Assembly (NCBI RefSeq): GCF_014863405.1
Contig: NZ_JACZZA010000007.1
Location: forward strand, 62,001-126,000
Length of the DNA: 64,000 nt
Source: Dyella acidiphila
GTDB lineage: Bacteria > Pseudomonadota > Gammaproteobacteria > Xanthomonadales > Rhodanobacteraceae
Direction of reading: 5' to 3'
Under the pieces are notes generated by a model. That model saw only the letters and a program-made list of their open reading frames with translations, ran no database searches and was not told the DNA's origin. Below, piece by piece: positions 1 through 8,839 of this stretch. Made by a program: the position numbers and the translations under genes. Every line of letters starts with the position of its first letter. Within the stretch, counting starts at the first letter, position 1.

Positions 1-3
1 ACA

Positions 4-537
4 TCAGGCGTGCCCTCCGCTGGATGCATCGATGGCTGCGCGCTCGTCGTCACTCCAGTGCGAAAACGGGTACTCGAGCAGATTGACGTTGTAGTAGCGC
101 GCCAGGCTGCTGACTTCGCGGCCCAGCCACACGGGACGCGGAAACTCCGCATCGGTCGCCGGCAGCTCGATCTCCGCCACCAGCAGGCCCTGGTTGTCGC
201 CGAGGAACTCATCGACCTCGAACAGCCAGCCATCGACTTCGACGTGATGGCGCGTTTTTTCCAGCACCCCATCGCACAGGCTGGCAAGCATGGTTTGCGC
301 ATCGGCCAACGGCAACGGCAGTTCGTACTCGGCGCGGGCAATGCCCAGCTCCACCGATTTGATATTCAGCCATGCCTGCTCGCCGCTGATGCGCACGCGC
401 ACCGAGGCACGCGCAGTGCCATCGCGCAACGCACGCACATTCACCAGATAGCCCTGTGCGATCTGCTTGCTGCTGCTGACAGCCGCACGCCAGGTGTCAT
501 TGGCGAGCAGGAATTTGCGTTCGATCTCGATACCCAT
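4..537 (-). CDS. CYTH domain protein (inorganic triphosphatase/adenylate cyclase-like fold)
   Basis: Predicted 177-aa cytosolic CYTH-fold protein. The N-terminus carries the family signature ExExK (EIERK at residues 4-8), which binds triphosphate and divalent metal in the tunnel fold; further alternating charged strands follow (for example RVRI, IKSVE, YELPL, VDEF). Short bacterial CYTH proteins of this size usually hydrolyse tripolyphosphate or similar triphosphates, although some relatives are adenylate or thiamine-triphosphate enzymes, so the substrate is not settled here. It starts at ATG 537, only 9 nt after the stop of rlmD, so the two are probably co-transcribed. Length is normal for a single-domain CYTH protein; no CHAD domain is attached. 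Confidence 0.85.
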   Translation of the reverse strand: MGIEIERKFLLANDTWRAAVSSSKQIAQGYLVNVRALRDGTARASVRVRISGEQAWLNIKSVELGIARAEYELPLPLADAQTMLASLCDGVLEKTRHHVEVDGWLFEVDEFLGDNQGLLVAEIELPATDAEFPRPVWLGREVSSLARYYNVNLLEYPFSHWSDDERAAIDASSGGHA

Positions 538-546
538 CGTGTGAGC

Positions 547-1860
547 TTACCTGCGTTCGAACAGCGCAATCGATTCGACGTGCGCGGTATGCGGAAACAT
601 GTCCATCACGCCCGCCGACACCAGCCGGAAGCCATGCTGGTTGACCAGAATGCCGGCGTCGCGCGCCAGCGAGGCCGGATGGCAGGACACATACACGATG
701 CGACCGGTGTGCTTGTGCGGCAGGTATTCCAGCACCTTATCGGCGCCGGCACGCGGCGGATCGAGCAGCAGTTTGTCCCAGGGCTTGCGCGCCCAGTCGG
801 TGCCGCGCTGGTCTTCGAACAGATTGGCCACCGCGAAGCTGGCATTGGTAATGCCGTTTTGTTTGGCGTTTTCGGCGGCGCGTGCAACCAGGCCGTGTTC
901 GCCTTCCACGCCGGTCACTTCGGCGACGCGGCGCGCCAGCGGCAACGTGAAATTGCCCAGACCGCAGAACAGATCGAGCACGCGATCGGCAGGCTGCGCA
1001 TCGAGCAGTTGCAGCGCATGCGCCAGCATGCGCCGGTTCATGCCGGCATTGACCTGCACGAAATCCAGCGGCTGGAATTCCAGCTCGACATCTTCCACGC
1101 CCTCGCCCGCCGGAATGCGGAAAGCAAGCCGCGGCTGTTCGGGCCACAGCGGATGCACGCTGCTGATGCCGCCTGGCTGCAGGTAGATCGCAAAAGCATG
1201 CTCCTGCGCGAACGCAATCAGCTTGGCGCGATCGCCTTCGCTCAGCGGCTTGAGGTGGCGGAACACCAAGGCCACGGTATCGTCGCCGGCGGCGAATTCG
1301 ATCTGCGCGATCTCGGCCGCGGCATCCATGCTGCCGACCAGTTCGCCGAGCAGGCCGATCTTCGGGCCGATGGCCGGATGCACCACCTCGCAGTGAGTGA
1401 TGTCGGCGACGAAACGCGGATTGCTTTCCTCGCGGAAGCCCACCAGCACGCGGCCCTTCTTCGCCACCGCGCGCACCGACAGGCGTCCTTTGCGGCGATA
1501 GCCCCAGGCTTCGTCGGTAAGCGGCGGCAGCCAGCTTTCCGGTTCCACCTTGCCGATGCGCGCGAAGTTGTCCACCAGCACGCGCTGCTTGGCCGCGATC
1601 TGCGAGACCGCATCCAGATGCTGCAGCGAGCAACCGCCGCACTGGCCGAAGTGGCGGCAGCGCGGCTCGACCCGGTGCGGCGATGGCGTGAGGATGGCCA
1701 GTGTTTCGGCTTCGTCGAAATGGCGATGCCGCTTACGAATCTTGAAGCGCACCTGTTCGCCCAGCAGGGCGCCGCTGACGAATACGGTCTTGCCGTCGAT
1801 ACGGGCCACACCCCGGCCGTCGTGACTCAAATCGGTGATGGGGGCTTCGAACTCGTTCAT
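547..1860 (-). CDS. rlmD: 23S rRNA (uracil-1939-C5)-methyltransferase RlmD
   Basis: Methylates U1939 of 23S rRNA using SAM. The 437-aa product has an N-terminal TRAM domain (about residues 1-60), an iron-sulfur cluster motif CX5CX2C (Cys68, Cys74, Cys77) with a fourth Cys at about 157, a Rossmann SAM-binding motif (DLFCGLGNFTLPLA) and the catalytic nucleophile motif VSCHPASLARD near the C-terminus. The frame is open further upstream to 2001, but homologues begin at MNEFEAPI, so ATG 1860 is chosen; the additional 47 residues look like low-complexity read-through. CYTH follows 9 nt downstream. The complete cluster of four cysteines plus the catalytic Cys distinguishes RlmD from TrmA and RlmC. 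Confidence 0.95.
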   Translation of the reverse strand: MNEFEAPITDLSHDGRGVARIDGKTVFVSGALLGEQVRFKIRKRHRHFDEAETLAILTPSPHRVEPRCRHFGQCGGCSLQHLDAVSQIAAKQRVLVDNFARIGKVEPESWLPPLTDEAWGYRRKGRLSVRAVAKKGRVLVGFREESNPRFVADITHCEVVHPAIGPKIGLLGELVGSMDAAAEIAQIEFAAGDDTVALVFRHLKPLSEGDRAKLIAFAQEHAFAIYLQPGGISSVHPLWPEQPRLAFRIPAGEGVEDVELEFQPLDFVQVNAGMNRRMLAHALQLLDAQPADRVLDLFCGLGNFTLPLARRVAEVTGVEGEHGLVARAAENAKQNGITNASFAVANLFEDQRGTDWARKPWDKLLLDPPRAGADKVLEYLPHKHTGRIVYVSCHPASLARDAGILVNQHGFRLVSAGVMDMFPHTAHVESIALFERR

Positions 1861-1884
1861 CGGCACTCTTGGCAAAAAGATGGC

Positions 1885-1906
1885 GCCAGGGCCGCAGGGC
1901 CCTGGC
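1885..1906 (-). terminator. Hairpin after the YdbH-like gene
   Basis: A 9-bp GC-rich stem (1885-1893 with 1898-1906) and 4-nt loop lie between the YdbH-like stop and the rlmD start. On the minus strand it is followed after about 4 nt by a short T5 run (near 1876-1880), so it may act as a weak terminator or attenuator upstream of rlmD. Confidence 0.45.
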
Positions 1907-1987
1907 CGGAGAGGTTGGATGGAGGCACTCGCGGCCTCGCCAGCCGCACATGATACCAGCCGGGGCGGCGCCCCCTTACGGGCCAGC

Positions 1988-4024
1988 TCAGCGGTCGGCA
2001 ACCGTGCCCTGCGTGGCGGTTTTCAGGCGATGCATCAGCACCGGCCATTCGACCCGGCTCTGCTCGCCCACCACGTGCAGGTAAGGCAAGCCGCTGCCCT
2101 CGACGATGGTGTACTCGCTCTGGTTGGCGTTGCTGCCGAGCCCACTCAGCGTGCAGATACCGTCCTGCAGGCTGGCATCGATGCCCATGCGCTTGTAGCC
2201 GAGGGTCTTGAATAGCTTCATCACCGCGCCCTGCAGGCCGCTGGCGGGCGCGCCGCCGGTCAACACCGACAGGTTGTTGGCCGCATGCAGGCTGATGCGC
2301 CCGCCGTTTTCCGCCTGCAGCGAGGCCTTGAAGGCAACGGGGGTGCTGTTGACCAGTTGCAGGCCGTCGATCGAGCCGTCCAGCCGCCCGCTCATGCTGC
2401 CGAAATTGAAGGTGTCGGCCAGCGGCGCCAGATCCAGCTGGTGCAGGGCAATATCGCCCTCGAGCACCGGACTGGCGCCGAACGGCTGCTGCACGGAAAG
2501 ATGGTTGATCACCGCGCTGCCACCGAAGGCCTTGACGGTCAGCTCGCCACGCATCGCATAGCGGCCGTCTTCCCAGGTCAGCGCGGAAATGCTGCCGCCC
2601 AGGGTGCCGGCAAACGGCAACCAGCCCTGGCTCTGGTTGAGCGTGGCCATGTCGACGTTGGAAACATTCGCCACCAGGTTCACGCGTTCGGCTTTGGCCG
2701 CAGCAGGCCGCCACTCCAGCCCGGTGACATGCACCTGCCCTTTCCACAACGGCAGCTCCAGCGGCGACTGCAGGCTCAGCGTGCCGCTGCGGCTGCGCCA
2801 GTGCGATTGCGTGGCGCCCAGGGTGAACTGGCGTAGCGCCAATTGATTCCATGCCACATTGGTAACGGCGCGATCGCCCTGCGCGGCCCAGTCCACATCG
2901 CCGCGCAAACCATGCGCCTGCACCAGCCCCGTGCCATCGGCAGCATCAAGCCAGTCGGTATGGAAGGCGAAGCTGCGCCAGCTGTCGCCCTCGTAATCGA
3001 CATGGCCTTCGAGCTGGCCGGCAAGATCCAGACTGTGGCCCGCGCCACTCAGCCAGGACTGGCCATAACGATCGTAGGCGACGGGAAAACGCGCCTGGAA
3101 ATGATCCAGCCTGAGCTTCTGCAGATTGCCTTTTGCATCGATGGCGAGCGCGCCGCTAAGTTGCAGGGAATCGGCATCGTCCAGGTGCAATTGGTTGATG
3201 ACCAGACCGCCCTTGTCCATGCCGGCGGTGAGATCGAACACCACGTCGTGCGTGGGCAGCCGCGCAGACACCGGCCCGAGTTGCAGCATGCCGCCGTGCA
3301 GACCGCCATTGAGCGTCAGCTGGGCCGGATGGCCGTTGGCGTCGACCGCAAAACGCATATGCCCCGCCAGCGCATCGCCACCGGGATTGCCGGCCGGCGT
3401 GCTGTAGGCCAGGTCGGCCACGTTGAAATCGCCTGAGGACTGGTACCCCTGGTCACGGACATCCAGGGCGAGGTCGGCATCGAGCTTGCCGCCGTTGATA
3501 TGTCCGGGCCATACCGTCGCCAGCAGCCCCTGCAGCCAGCCGGCCGGCAGGTTGCGCAGGTTGATCTGCACATGGCTGGTCTGGTCCAGCGGAAAGGCCG
3601 TGCCGATATGGGTGACGCCCTGGTCGGCATTGATCTCCAGCGTATTGGCCGAACTGTCCACCAGCATGTTGATGGTGGCATTGCTCAAGGCCCCGCCCGG
3701 CGCGCCGGCCAGCTGCAGCGCACCGTCGAACATCCAGCGCATCTGCCGGTCGCGCAGCAGATGCCCACTCAGCGTCAGCGCAACGTGATGCAGCCCGAAC
3801 GCAGGAATATCCGCCTTGCCGGCGTGCAGATTGATCTGCACGGTATCCGGATCCGTCCCCGGCGCGAGCTGCGCCTGCACATCCTGCAGGGTGACGCCGG
3901 ACAAAACGATCCGCTTGGCCGCCACCACCGTATCCGCCCATGCGGACGTCGCCAGCAGCAGGCCGGAAAGCGCGCACAGGCACAGCAAAAGCTGCCGGGG
4001 GAGGCGGTAAGGTAGACAAATCAT
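1988..4024 (-). CDS. YdbH-like, AsmA-superfamily envelope protein
   Basis: A 678-aa exported or membrane-anchored protein with an N-terminal signal/anchor (leucine-rich stretch at about residues 8-28 ending near SAWA) and long beta-rich repeats typical of AsmA-like bridge proteins. The C-terminal part (about residues 480-660) matches the pattern of the YdbH/DUF dicarboxylate-transport family: GSMSGRLDGSIDGL, then PVAFKASL, LFKTLGYKRMG and a final DGICTLSG. In E. coli YdbH shares a redundant essential role with TamB and YhdP in moving phospholipids to the outer membrane, with lipoprotein YnbE as partner. No ynbE or ydbL neighbour is visible. It is about 200 residues shorter than E. coli YdbH. 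ATG 4024 is chosen because the upstream extension precedes the signal peptide without a family match. Confidence 0.6.
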   Translation of the reverse strand: MICLPYRLPRQLLLCLCALSGLLLATSAWADTVVAAKRIVLSGVTLQDVQAQLAPGTDPDTVQINLHAGKADIPAFGLHHVALTLSGHLLRDRQMRWMFDGALQLAGAPGGALSNATINMLVDSSANTLEINADQGVTHIGTAFPLDQTSHVQINLRNLPAGWLQGLLATVWPGHINGGKLDADLALDVRDQGYQSSGDFNVADLAYSTPAGNPGGDALAGHMRFAVDANGHPAQLTLNGGLHGGMLQLGPVSARLPTHDVVFDLTAGMDKGGLVINQLHLDDADSLQLSGALAIDAKGNLQKLRLDHFQARFPVAYDRYGQSWLSGAGHSLDLAGQLEGHVDYEGDSWRSFAFHTDWLDAADGTGLVQAHGLRGDVDWAAQGDRAVTNVAWNQLALRQFTLGATQSHWRSRSGTLSLQSPLELPLWKGQVHVTGLEWRPAAAKAERVNLVANVSNVDMATLNQSQGWLPFAGTLGGSISALTWEDGRYAMRGELTVKAFGGSAVINHLSVQQPFGASPVLEGDIALHQLDLAPLADTFNFGSMSGRLDGSIDGLQLVNSTPVAFKASLQAENGGRISLHAANNLSVLTGGAPASGLQGAVMKLFKTLGYKRMGIDASLQDGICTLSGLGSNANQSEYTIVEGSGLPYLHVVGEQSRVEWPVLMHRLKTATQGTVADR

Positions 4025-4201
4025 GTACGCGCATTTTGCCAAATTAAGCTGAACAGTTCGGACACAGGTAGGCAAATTCGGCCAGCCGATCCGGTACCTT
4101 GCACGACGGGTTTGAACGTATGGCCGAGCTTGGCCCCGCCGTTTCGCCCAGCGCGCACCGCTCCAGCACGGATGATTCGATCACCTAAGGAAAGCCACCC
4201 C

Positions 4202-4933
4202 ATGCAGGGATCCTCCAGCAAAGCCTCCAACCATGCCGGCCCCTATGTGCTGGTCGCCGACGACGACGCCACCAGCCTGAGCTTTCTGGGCGACGCGCTG
4301 CATCAGCTCGGCGCACGCACGGCACTTAGCCCGGATGGCCGCACCGCACTGGCGCTGGCACGCCGCGAGGCGTTCGATCTGCTGATCCTCGATTGCCGCA
4401 TGCCCGACCTGGATGGTGCGAGCGTGCTGGCCCAGCTGCGCCATGATTTGCCTGCACGCTCCGCCGCCAGCCCGGCGGTGGCCAGCAGCGCCGAGCTGGA
4501 CGGCGAGCAACGGCGCGCCCTGCTGGCCGCGGGGTTCCATGCCGTGCTGCTCAAGCCCTGCACGCTGAAAGATCTGCACGCCCTGCTGAGTTTGTCGGCC
4601 GCCCATCGCGAGCAGATGCCATGGCTGGATGACCGGCAGGCCTTGAGCGCCAGCGGTACCCCCGCGGTGGTGCAGGCCCTGCGCGGGCTGTTCTATCAGG
4701 AACTGGTAGCGGTCGAGCGGGAACTGGACGACCTGAGCCAGGATGCCGGGGCGCTGGAGGCGCGGCTGCATAAGCTGCGCTCGTCGTGCGGTTTTTGCGG
4801 CGCGGCGGCGCTGAGCGAACACATCGCTTCATTGCAAACCCAGCTGAAGCTGTCGCACCAGGGTGCGATGTTGCCGCTGGGCGCGTTTCGCGAATCGCTG
4901 CGCCAGACCATGGCGGCGCTGCAGGTGGCCTGA
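4202..4933 (+). CDS. Response regulator with REC and Hpt-like domains
   Basis: A 243-aa soluble two-domain signalling protein. Residues about 15-130 form a receiver domain with the acidic DDD cluster near the start, the phospho-acceptor Asp in LLILDCRMPDLDG and the conserved Lys in LLKPC. Residues about 150-240 are helical and contain a histidine phosphotransfer motif (LHKLRSSCGFCGA, equivalent to HxLKGxxxxxGA), so both the acceptor Asp and the Hpt His are kept. There is no DNA-binding or enzymatic output domain and no adjacent histidine kinase, so it is an orphan phosphorelay element. ATG 4202 is preceded by AAGGA at a good distance. Its stop lies 3 nt from the convergent recO stop. Confidence 0.8.
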   Translation: MQGSSSKASNHAGPYVLVADDDATSLSFLGDALHQLGARTALSPDGRTALALARREAFDLLILDCRMPDLDGASVLAQLRHDLPARSAASPAVASSAELDGEQRRALLAAGFHAVLLKPCTLKDLHALLSLSAAHREQMPWLDDRQALSASGTPAVVQALRGLFYQELVAVERELDDLSQDAGALEARLHKLRSSCGFCGAAALSEHIASLQTQLKLSHQGAMLPLGAFRESLRQTMAALQVA

Positions 4934-4936
4934 GCC

Positions 4937-5647
4937 TCAGCGACGCGTTATCGCGCCGCGCAATACGCGCCAGGCACGCAGTTCCACGCCCCCCAGATGG
5001 AAGCGGATCAGCTCGCGCATCATGCCGCGCAAGGCATGCAGGCCCTGGGCATCGGGGGCACGATCCTGCTGCAGCAACTGCAGATCGCTACCGCGCACCG
5101 CATGGGGCTCTGAAGCGCGGCAGCGCACCGGACCATGCTCGGCGCGATACACATACAGCGCCTCGGCATGCAGCGCTTCGCCGCTGTCGGCCTCTTCATC
5201 GAGTTGCAGGGCGTAGCCGAGCGCGGCGAGCAGATCGCGCTCGAAGCGCCTGAGCTGCCAAGCCAGCGGTGGTTCCTGGGCCATGCGCAACAGGGTTTGC
5301 GCGTAGATCGCGTAGAGCTCGGGCAGCGGATCCTGCCGCTCGGTCAGGCGCACTACCAATTCATTGACGTACAGCCCCGCCAGGCCGACATCGCCCGGCA
5401 GCCGCACCGGCGCGCCGGCGGGTTCGGCGCTGCGCAAGCTCGCCAGTTCGCCGCGCATTTGCAGATCCAGCAGCACAGGCTGGAAAGGCTCCAGTTGCGC
5501 ACGCTGCAAACGTCCGCGCTGGCTGCGCACGCCGCGCGCAACCACGCCGACACGGCCATGATCGCGGGTGAGGCATTCCAGCAGCAGCGAAGTCTCCCGA
5601 TACGGGCGCAGGTGCAGCACGAAAGCAGGCTGTTGCTCGATCAGCAT
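4937..5647 (-). CDS. recO: DNA repair protein RecO
   Basis: 236-aa RecO, which binds SSB and single-stranded DNA and helps RecR load RecA during RecF-pathway gap repair. The N-terminal OB fold is recognisable (FVLHLRPYRETSLLLECLT, then HGRVGVVARGVR), followed by the helical C-terminal domain. It is the last gene of the lepA-lepB-DUF4845-rnc-era-recO operon, which is its classical position; the gap from era is 29 nt. Two candidate starts exist three bases apart (TTG 5650, ATG 5647); the ATG is preferred. pdxJ, which follows recO in E. coli, is not present; the convergent REC-Hpt gene abuts instead. Confidence 0.93.
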   Translation of the reverse strand: MLIEQQPAFVLHLRPYRETSLLLECLTRDHGRVGVVARGVRSQRGRLQRAQLEPFQPVLLDLQMRGELASLRSAEPAGAPVRLPGDVGLAGLYVNELVVRLTERQDPLPELYAIYAQTLLRMAQEPPLAWQLRRFERDLLAALGYALQLDEEADSGEALHAEALYVYRAEHGPVRCRASEPHAVRGSDLQLLQQDRAPDAQGLHALRGMMRELIRFHLGGVELRAWRVLRGAITRR

Positions 5648-5676
5648 CAAGCGCCGCGCTCCCGCCTCATCGACAG

Positions 5677-6615
5677 CTAGTCGGTATAGCCGAACTGCTT
5701 GAGCATGGACTCATCGTCCACCCAGCCCTCGCGCACCTTCACCCACAGGCGCAGGAAAACCTTGCGGTCGAACATGCGCTCCATATGCCGGCGCGCCGCC
5801 GAGCCGATCGCCTTCAGCTGCGCCCCACCCTGGCCGATGACGATGGCCTTCTGCCCATCGCGTTCCACCCAGATCACGGCATGGATTTCGGCCACGCCAT
5901 CGGGGCGATCGTTGAACTGCTCGATTTCCACGGTGGTGGCGTAAGGCAGTTCCTGGTCCAGCCGCAGCATCAGCTGCTCGCGCACCATCTCGGCCGCCAG
6001 GAAGCGTTCGCTGCGGTCGGTGATTTCGTCCTCGCCGAATACCGGCGCACGCACCGGCAGCCGCGTGAGGATGTCGCGCGTGAGCATGTCCAGGCCCTTG
6101 CGCTTGAGCGCGCTGACGTAATGCACGGCATCGAAGCTGTGCTTTTCGCACAGGTCGGCGACGAACGGCAGCAGCGCGGCCTTGTCCTTGCTGAGATCCA
6201 CTTTGTTGAGCACCAGCAGGCGCGGAATCTGCTGCTCGGCCAGCGCCTCGTAAAGCGCCTGGTCCTCATCGGTCCAGCGCCCGGCCTCGATCACCTGCGC
6301 CGCCAGCTCGACCTCGCTGATCGCCGAGCGCACGGCACGATTGAGGCTGCGGTTCATGGCGCGCTTGGCGCCGCGGTGCAGGCCTGGCGTATCGACGTAG
6401 AGAATCTGCCCCTCGTCGCTAGTGGCGATGCCCAGAATGCGGTGGCGCGTCGTCTGCGGCCTGGGGCTCACAATCGACAGGCGAAAGCCAATCAGCGCAT
6501 TGAGCAGGGTCGACTTGCCGACATTGGGTCGGCCAGCCAGCGCCACGAAGCCGCAACGAAAATCCGGATGAGGAAGTTCGTTTTCGGCGAGGTCGTCGTC
6601 GCGTTCGTCGTTCAT
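5677..6615 (-). CDS. era: GTPase Era
   Basis: 312-aa essential Ras-like GTPase that binds the 3' end of 16S rRNA and monitors 30S assembly. All G motifs are present: G1 GRPNVGKST, switch region PQTTRHR, G3 DTPGLH, G4 NKVD and a G5-like VSALKRKG. The C-terminal KH domain (about residues 215-300) carries [11 protein letters not shown]. Start ATG 6615 is preferred to TTG 6624. It sits 130 nt downstream of rnc in the same orientation, in the conserved rnc-era-recO arrangement that ties rRNA processing to 30S maturation. Confidence 0.97.
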   Translation of the reverse strand: MNDERDDDLAENELPHPDFRCGFVALAGRPNVGKSTLLNALIGFRLSIVSPRPQTTRHRILGIATSDEGQILYVDTPGLHRGAKRAMNRSLNRAVRSAISEVELAAQVIEAGRWTDEDQALYEALAEQQIPRLLVLNKVDLSKDKAALLPFVADLCEKHSFDAVHYVSALKRKGLDMLTRDILTRLPVRAPVFGEDEITDRSERFLAAEMVREQLMLRLDQELPYATTVEIEQFNDRPDGVAEIHAVIWVERDGQKAIVIGQGGAQLKAIGSAARRHMERMFDRKVFLRLWVKVREGWVDDESMLKQFGYTD

Positions 6616-6745
6616 AACAGGCAATACTCTTCAAAGACGGCTATAAGCATGGCTCCGCGCCCGCGCGAATGCCACTGATCAAAAACATATTGGCGGGAAT
6701 GGGGTGTCCCGGGCACCGGACGGCACCAGGCCGCCCATCACGCTT

Positions 6746-7405
6746 TCAGGCCCCTTCCTGGGCCTCCCGCAGCAGGTTCAGCGCGGCCTCGGCGGCATCC
6801 TGCTCAGCCAGGCGCCGGCTGCTGCCCCGACCGGAAGTGGTAATGGCGGCCGGCTCGGTCACCACGCAGTTGACGCCGAAGATGCGCGCGTGATCCTCGC
6901 CTTCGGTCGCCACCAACTCGTATTGCGGCAGCGGCCAGCCGCTGGCTTGCAACCATTCCTGCAGCTTGGTCTTGGCGTCCTTGGAAGAACGCGGCAAAGC
7001 AGCAATGCGCTCGCCAAACAGCGACCTTACGATATCCCGGCAGGCGTCGAAGCCGCCGTCGAGATACACCGCCGCCAGCAAGGCCTCGAAGGCGTCGGCG
7101 AGGATCGAATCGCGCCGGAAGCCGCCGCTTTTCAACTCGCCCGAGCCCAGCTTGAGCTTGTCGCCAAGCTCCAGGTCCCGCGCCATCACCGCCAATGCCT
7201 GGCCGTTCACCAGCTGCGCCCGCAGGCGCGACATCTCCCCTTCGGTCGCCTTCGGATGCGTTTCATAAAGCATCTCCGCCACGATCGCTCCCAGCAGGGC
7301 GTCGCCGAGAAACTCCATGCGCTCGTTATTCGGCTTGCCGGCGCTGCGGTGAGTCAGAGCCAGCGTGGCAAGCGATGCATCGCGAAAGTGATAAGCCAGT
7401 TCCAC
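6746..7405 (-). CDS. rnc: Ribonuclease III
   Basis: Endonuclease that cuts double-stranded RNA, processing rRNA precursors and regulatory duplexes. The catalytic RNase III domain (about residues 1-150) holds the signature NERMEFLGDALL and the second acidic site DAFEALLAAVYLDGG; the C-terminal dsRNA-binding domain (about 150-215) ends in RLAEQDAAEAALNLL. The start is uncertain: GTG 7405 gives 219 aa beginning VELAYHFRD, TTG 7429 is preceded by a weak AGGG, and GTG 7450 would overlap the end of the DUF4845 gene. E. coli RNase III has about 13 residues before the same motif, so TTG 7429 remains a real alternative. No clear Shine-Dalgarno supports GTG 7405, suggesting coupling to DUF4845 translation. 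Confidence 0.93.
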   Translation of the reverse strand: MELAYHFRDASLATLALTHRSAGKPNNERMEFLGDALLGAIVAEMLYETHPKATEGEMSRLRAQLVNGQALAVMARDLELGDKLKLGSGELKSGGFRRDSILADAFEALLAAVYLDGGFDACRDIVRSLFGERIAALPRSSKDAKTKLQEWLQASGWPLPQYELVATEGEDHARIFGVNCVVTEPAAITTSGRGSSRRLAEQDAAEAALNLLREAQEGA

Positions 7406-7412
7406 TGTGTTC

Positions 7413-7799
7413 TTAGTTGGGCGATGCAATGTTGCCCTGGATGGGCACACTCTTTTCGAAGTGGATCAGGAAATCGATGTTGTAGATGAACGGAATGTCC
7501 TTGTCGTAGGCCACCTGCAGTTGCAAGCTCTGATCGCCCTTGCCGATGGTGATATCACCGGGCTGCACGGTGTCGTCGCCGACATATTGGTAAGACATTT
7601 TCTTCAGCACGTCGCGGCGGATTTGTTCCGGCGACTTGCCTTCCACGCTTTCGCTGGACATCTCGCCCATGGCCTTCTGCACGCCCATGAACTCGGTGTA
7701 TGCGGGCACCAGCTTCATCGCCATAAAGGCAAAAAAGCCGGCCACAATCGCAATCAGCAAAAACGAAATTAAGGTGATGCCTGCCTGCTTCGATTTCAT
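7413..7799 (-). CDS. DUF4845 membrane-anchored protein
   Basis: 128-aa protein with one N-terminal transmembrane segment (about residues 8-28, ITLISFLLIAIVAGFFAF) and a small periplasmic domain ending FEKSVPIQGNI. This matches the DUF4845 family, which in many gammaproteobacteria and betaproteobacteria sits between lepB and rnc exactly as here. The N-terminus (KQAGITLISFL) resembles a type IV pilin-like leader but lacks a clear cleavage Gly-Phe-Thr-Leu-Ile-Glu motif. Function is not known; position in the operon suggests a link to signal peptidase I or envelope maturation, but that is inference only. Confidence 0.85.
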   Translation of the reverse strand: MKSKQAGITLISFLLIAIVAGFFAFMAMKLVPAYTEFMGVQKAMGEMSSESVEGKSPEQIRRDVLKKMSYQYVGDDTVQPGDITIGKGDQSLQLQVAYDKDIPFIYNIDFLIHFEKSVPIQGNIASPN

Positions 7800-7924
7800 A
7801 GTCCCCTCGCTACGACGCCGATAGGGTGCGTCTTCCCCGAGCCTATGCGCCTACTTTGCCCGGTCGGCGCCCCGGCCGCCAGCGACCTATTCACGATTCC
7901 ACTTCAGGCCGGAAAGATGCCGTG

Positions 7925-8821
7925 TCAGTGAATGACGGTACCGATGCGGTGGAAGTCCACGGCGCCGGTGCTCCAGCCCTTCCAGCTGAACCAGATCACG
8001 AAGGCCTTGCCGACCAGGTTCTGCTCGGGCATGCAGCCCCACCAGCGGCTGTCTTCGCTGTTTTCGCGGTCATCGCCCATCACGATGTAGCAATTGGGCG
8101 GTACCACCGAGGGCACCCGCGCATTCGGAATCGGCGGCGTCTGCAGCGAAGTCATGCGGGCGATCACATGATTGACGGTGCCCAGCTGCTCGCTCCACAC
8201 GGTCGCACCGTTGTAGAGCAGGTAGTTGTCTTCGGCGCGGCTGGGATTGCCCTTGAACGGGCCGAGCTGGGTGTCGATCACCGGCTTGCCGTTGATGACG
8301 ATCTGGCTGTCATGCACCTCGATGCTGTCGCCCGGCAGGCCGACCACGCGCTTGATCCAGTTCTGGCTGGCCACCGGCGCATGCGGGTCGCCGCAGGTCA
8401 TGTCGCCGCTGCGCACGGTCTTGCCGTTCTCGTCCTGGCACAGGTAGCCGGGAAAACGGAACACCACCACATCGCCGCGCTTGGGTTCGCCCAGGCTGAC
8501 GACTTTGTTGTTGAAGGCCGGCAGGCGCAGGCCGTAGGCAAACTTGTTGACCAGGATGAAGTCACCCACATCCAGGGTCGGCATCATCGAGCCGGAGGGA
8601 ATGCGGAACGGTTCGGCCACGAAAGAACGCAGCAGCAGCACCACGAAGATCACCGGGAACAGCGAACGCGCCCAGTCCACCGGGACGGGATCGCGGTATT
8701 CCTCGCCTGACGCGTCATAGCGCGCCTTGCGCTGCTTGTACAAAAACAGGCGGTCTAGGCCCCACACCACGCCGAAAACGACGGTGAGGGCGAGCAATAT
8801 GGCCGAAAAATCAAAATCCAT
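7925..8821 (-). CDS. lepB: Signal peptidase I (primary, two-anchor form)
   Basis: 298-aa inner-membrane enzyme that removes signal peptides from Sec- and Tat-exported proteins on the periplasmic face. Two N-terminal membrane segments are visible (about residues 7-25 and 53-67), followed by the catalytic domain: nucleophile Ser78 in PSGSMMPT, general base Lys157 in KRVVGLPGD, and the family box MGDDRENSEDSRWWG. ATG 8821 is chosen over ATG 8833. It lies 18 nt after lepA and 125 nt before the DUF4845 gene. A second, smaller signal peptidase I is encoded at 28867-29574. Confidence 0.96.
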   Translation of the reverse strand: MDFDFSAILLALTVVFGVVWGLDRLFLYKQRKARYDASGEEYRDPVPVDWARSLFPVIFVVLLLRSFVAEPFRIPSGSMMPTLDVGDFILVNKFAYGLRLPAFNNKVVSLGEPKRGDVVVFRFPGYLCQDENGKTVRSGDMTCGDPHAPVASQNWIKRVVGLPGDSIEVHDSQIVINGKPVIDTQLGPFKGNPSRAEDNYLLYNGATVWSEQLGTVNHVIARMTSLQTPPIPNARVPSVVPPNCYIVMGDDRENSEDSRWWGCMPEQNLVGKAFVIWFSWKGWSTGAVDFHRIGTVIH

Positions 8822-8839
8822 GCGTGACTCCAAAGCCTG

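Noticed and set aside
10-1953. Long open frame antisense to rlmD and the CYTH gene; similar long antisense frames opposite ppsA (26360-28648), lon (37732-39981), tig/clpP (41960-43852), ppiD (34913-36799) and smc (51438-53279).
   Set aside because: They mirror real genes exactly, lack Shine-Dalgarno signals and family motifs, and are expected in high-GC genomes that avoid TTA, CTA and TCA codons in the sense strand.
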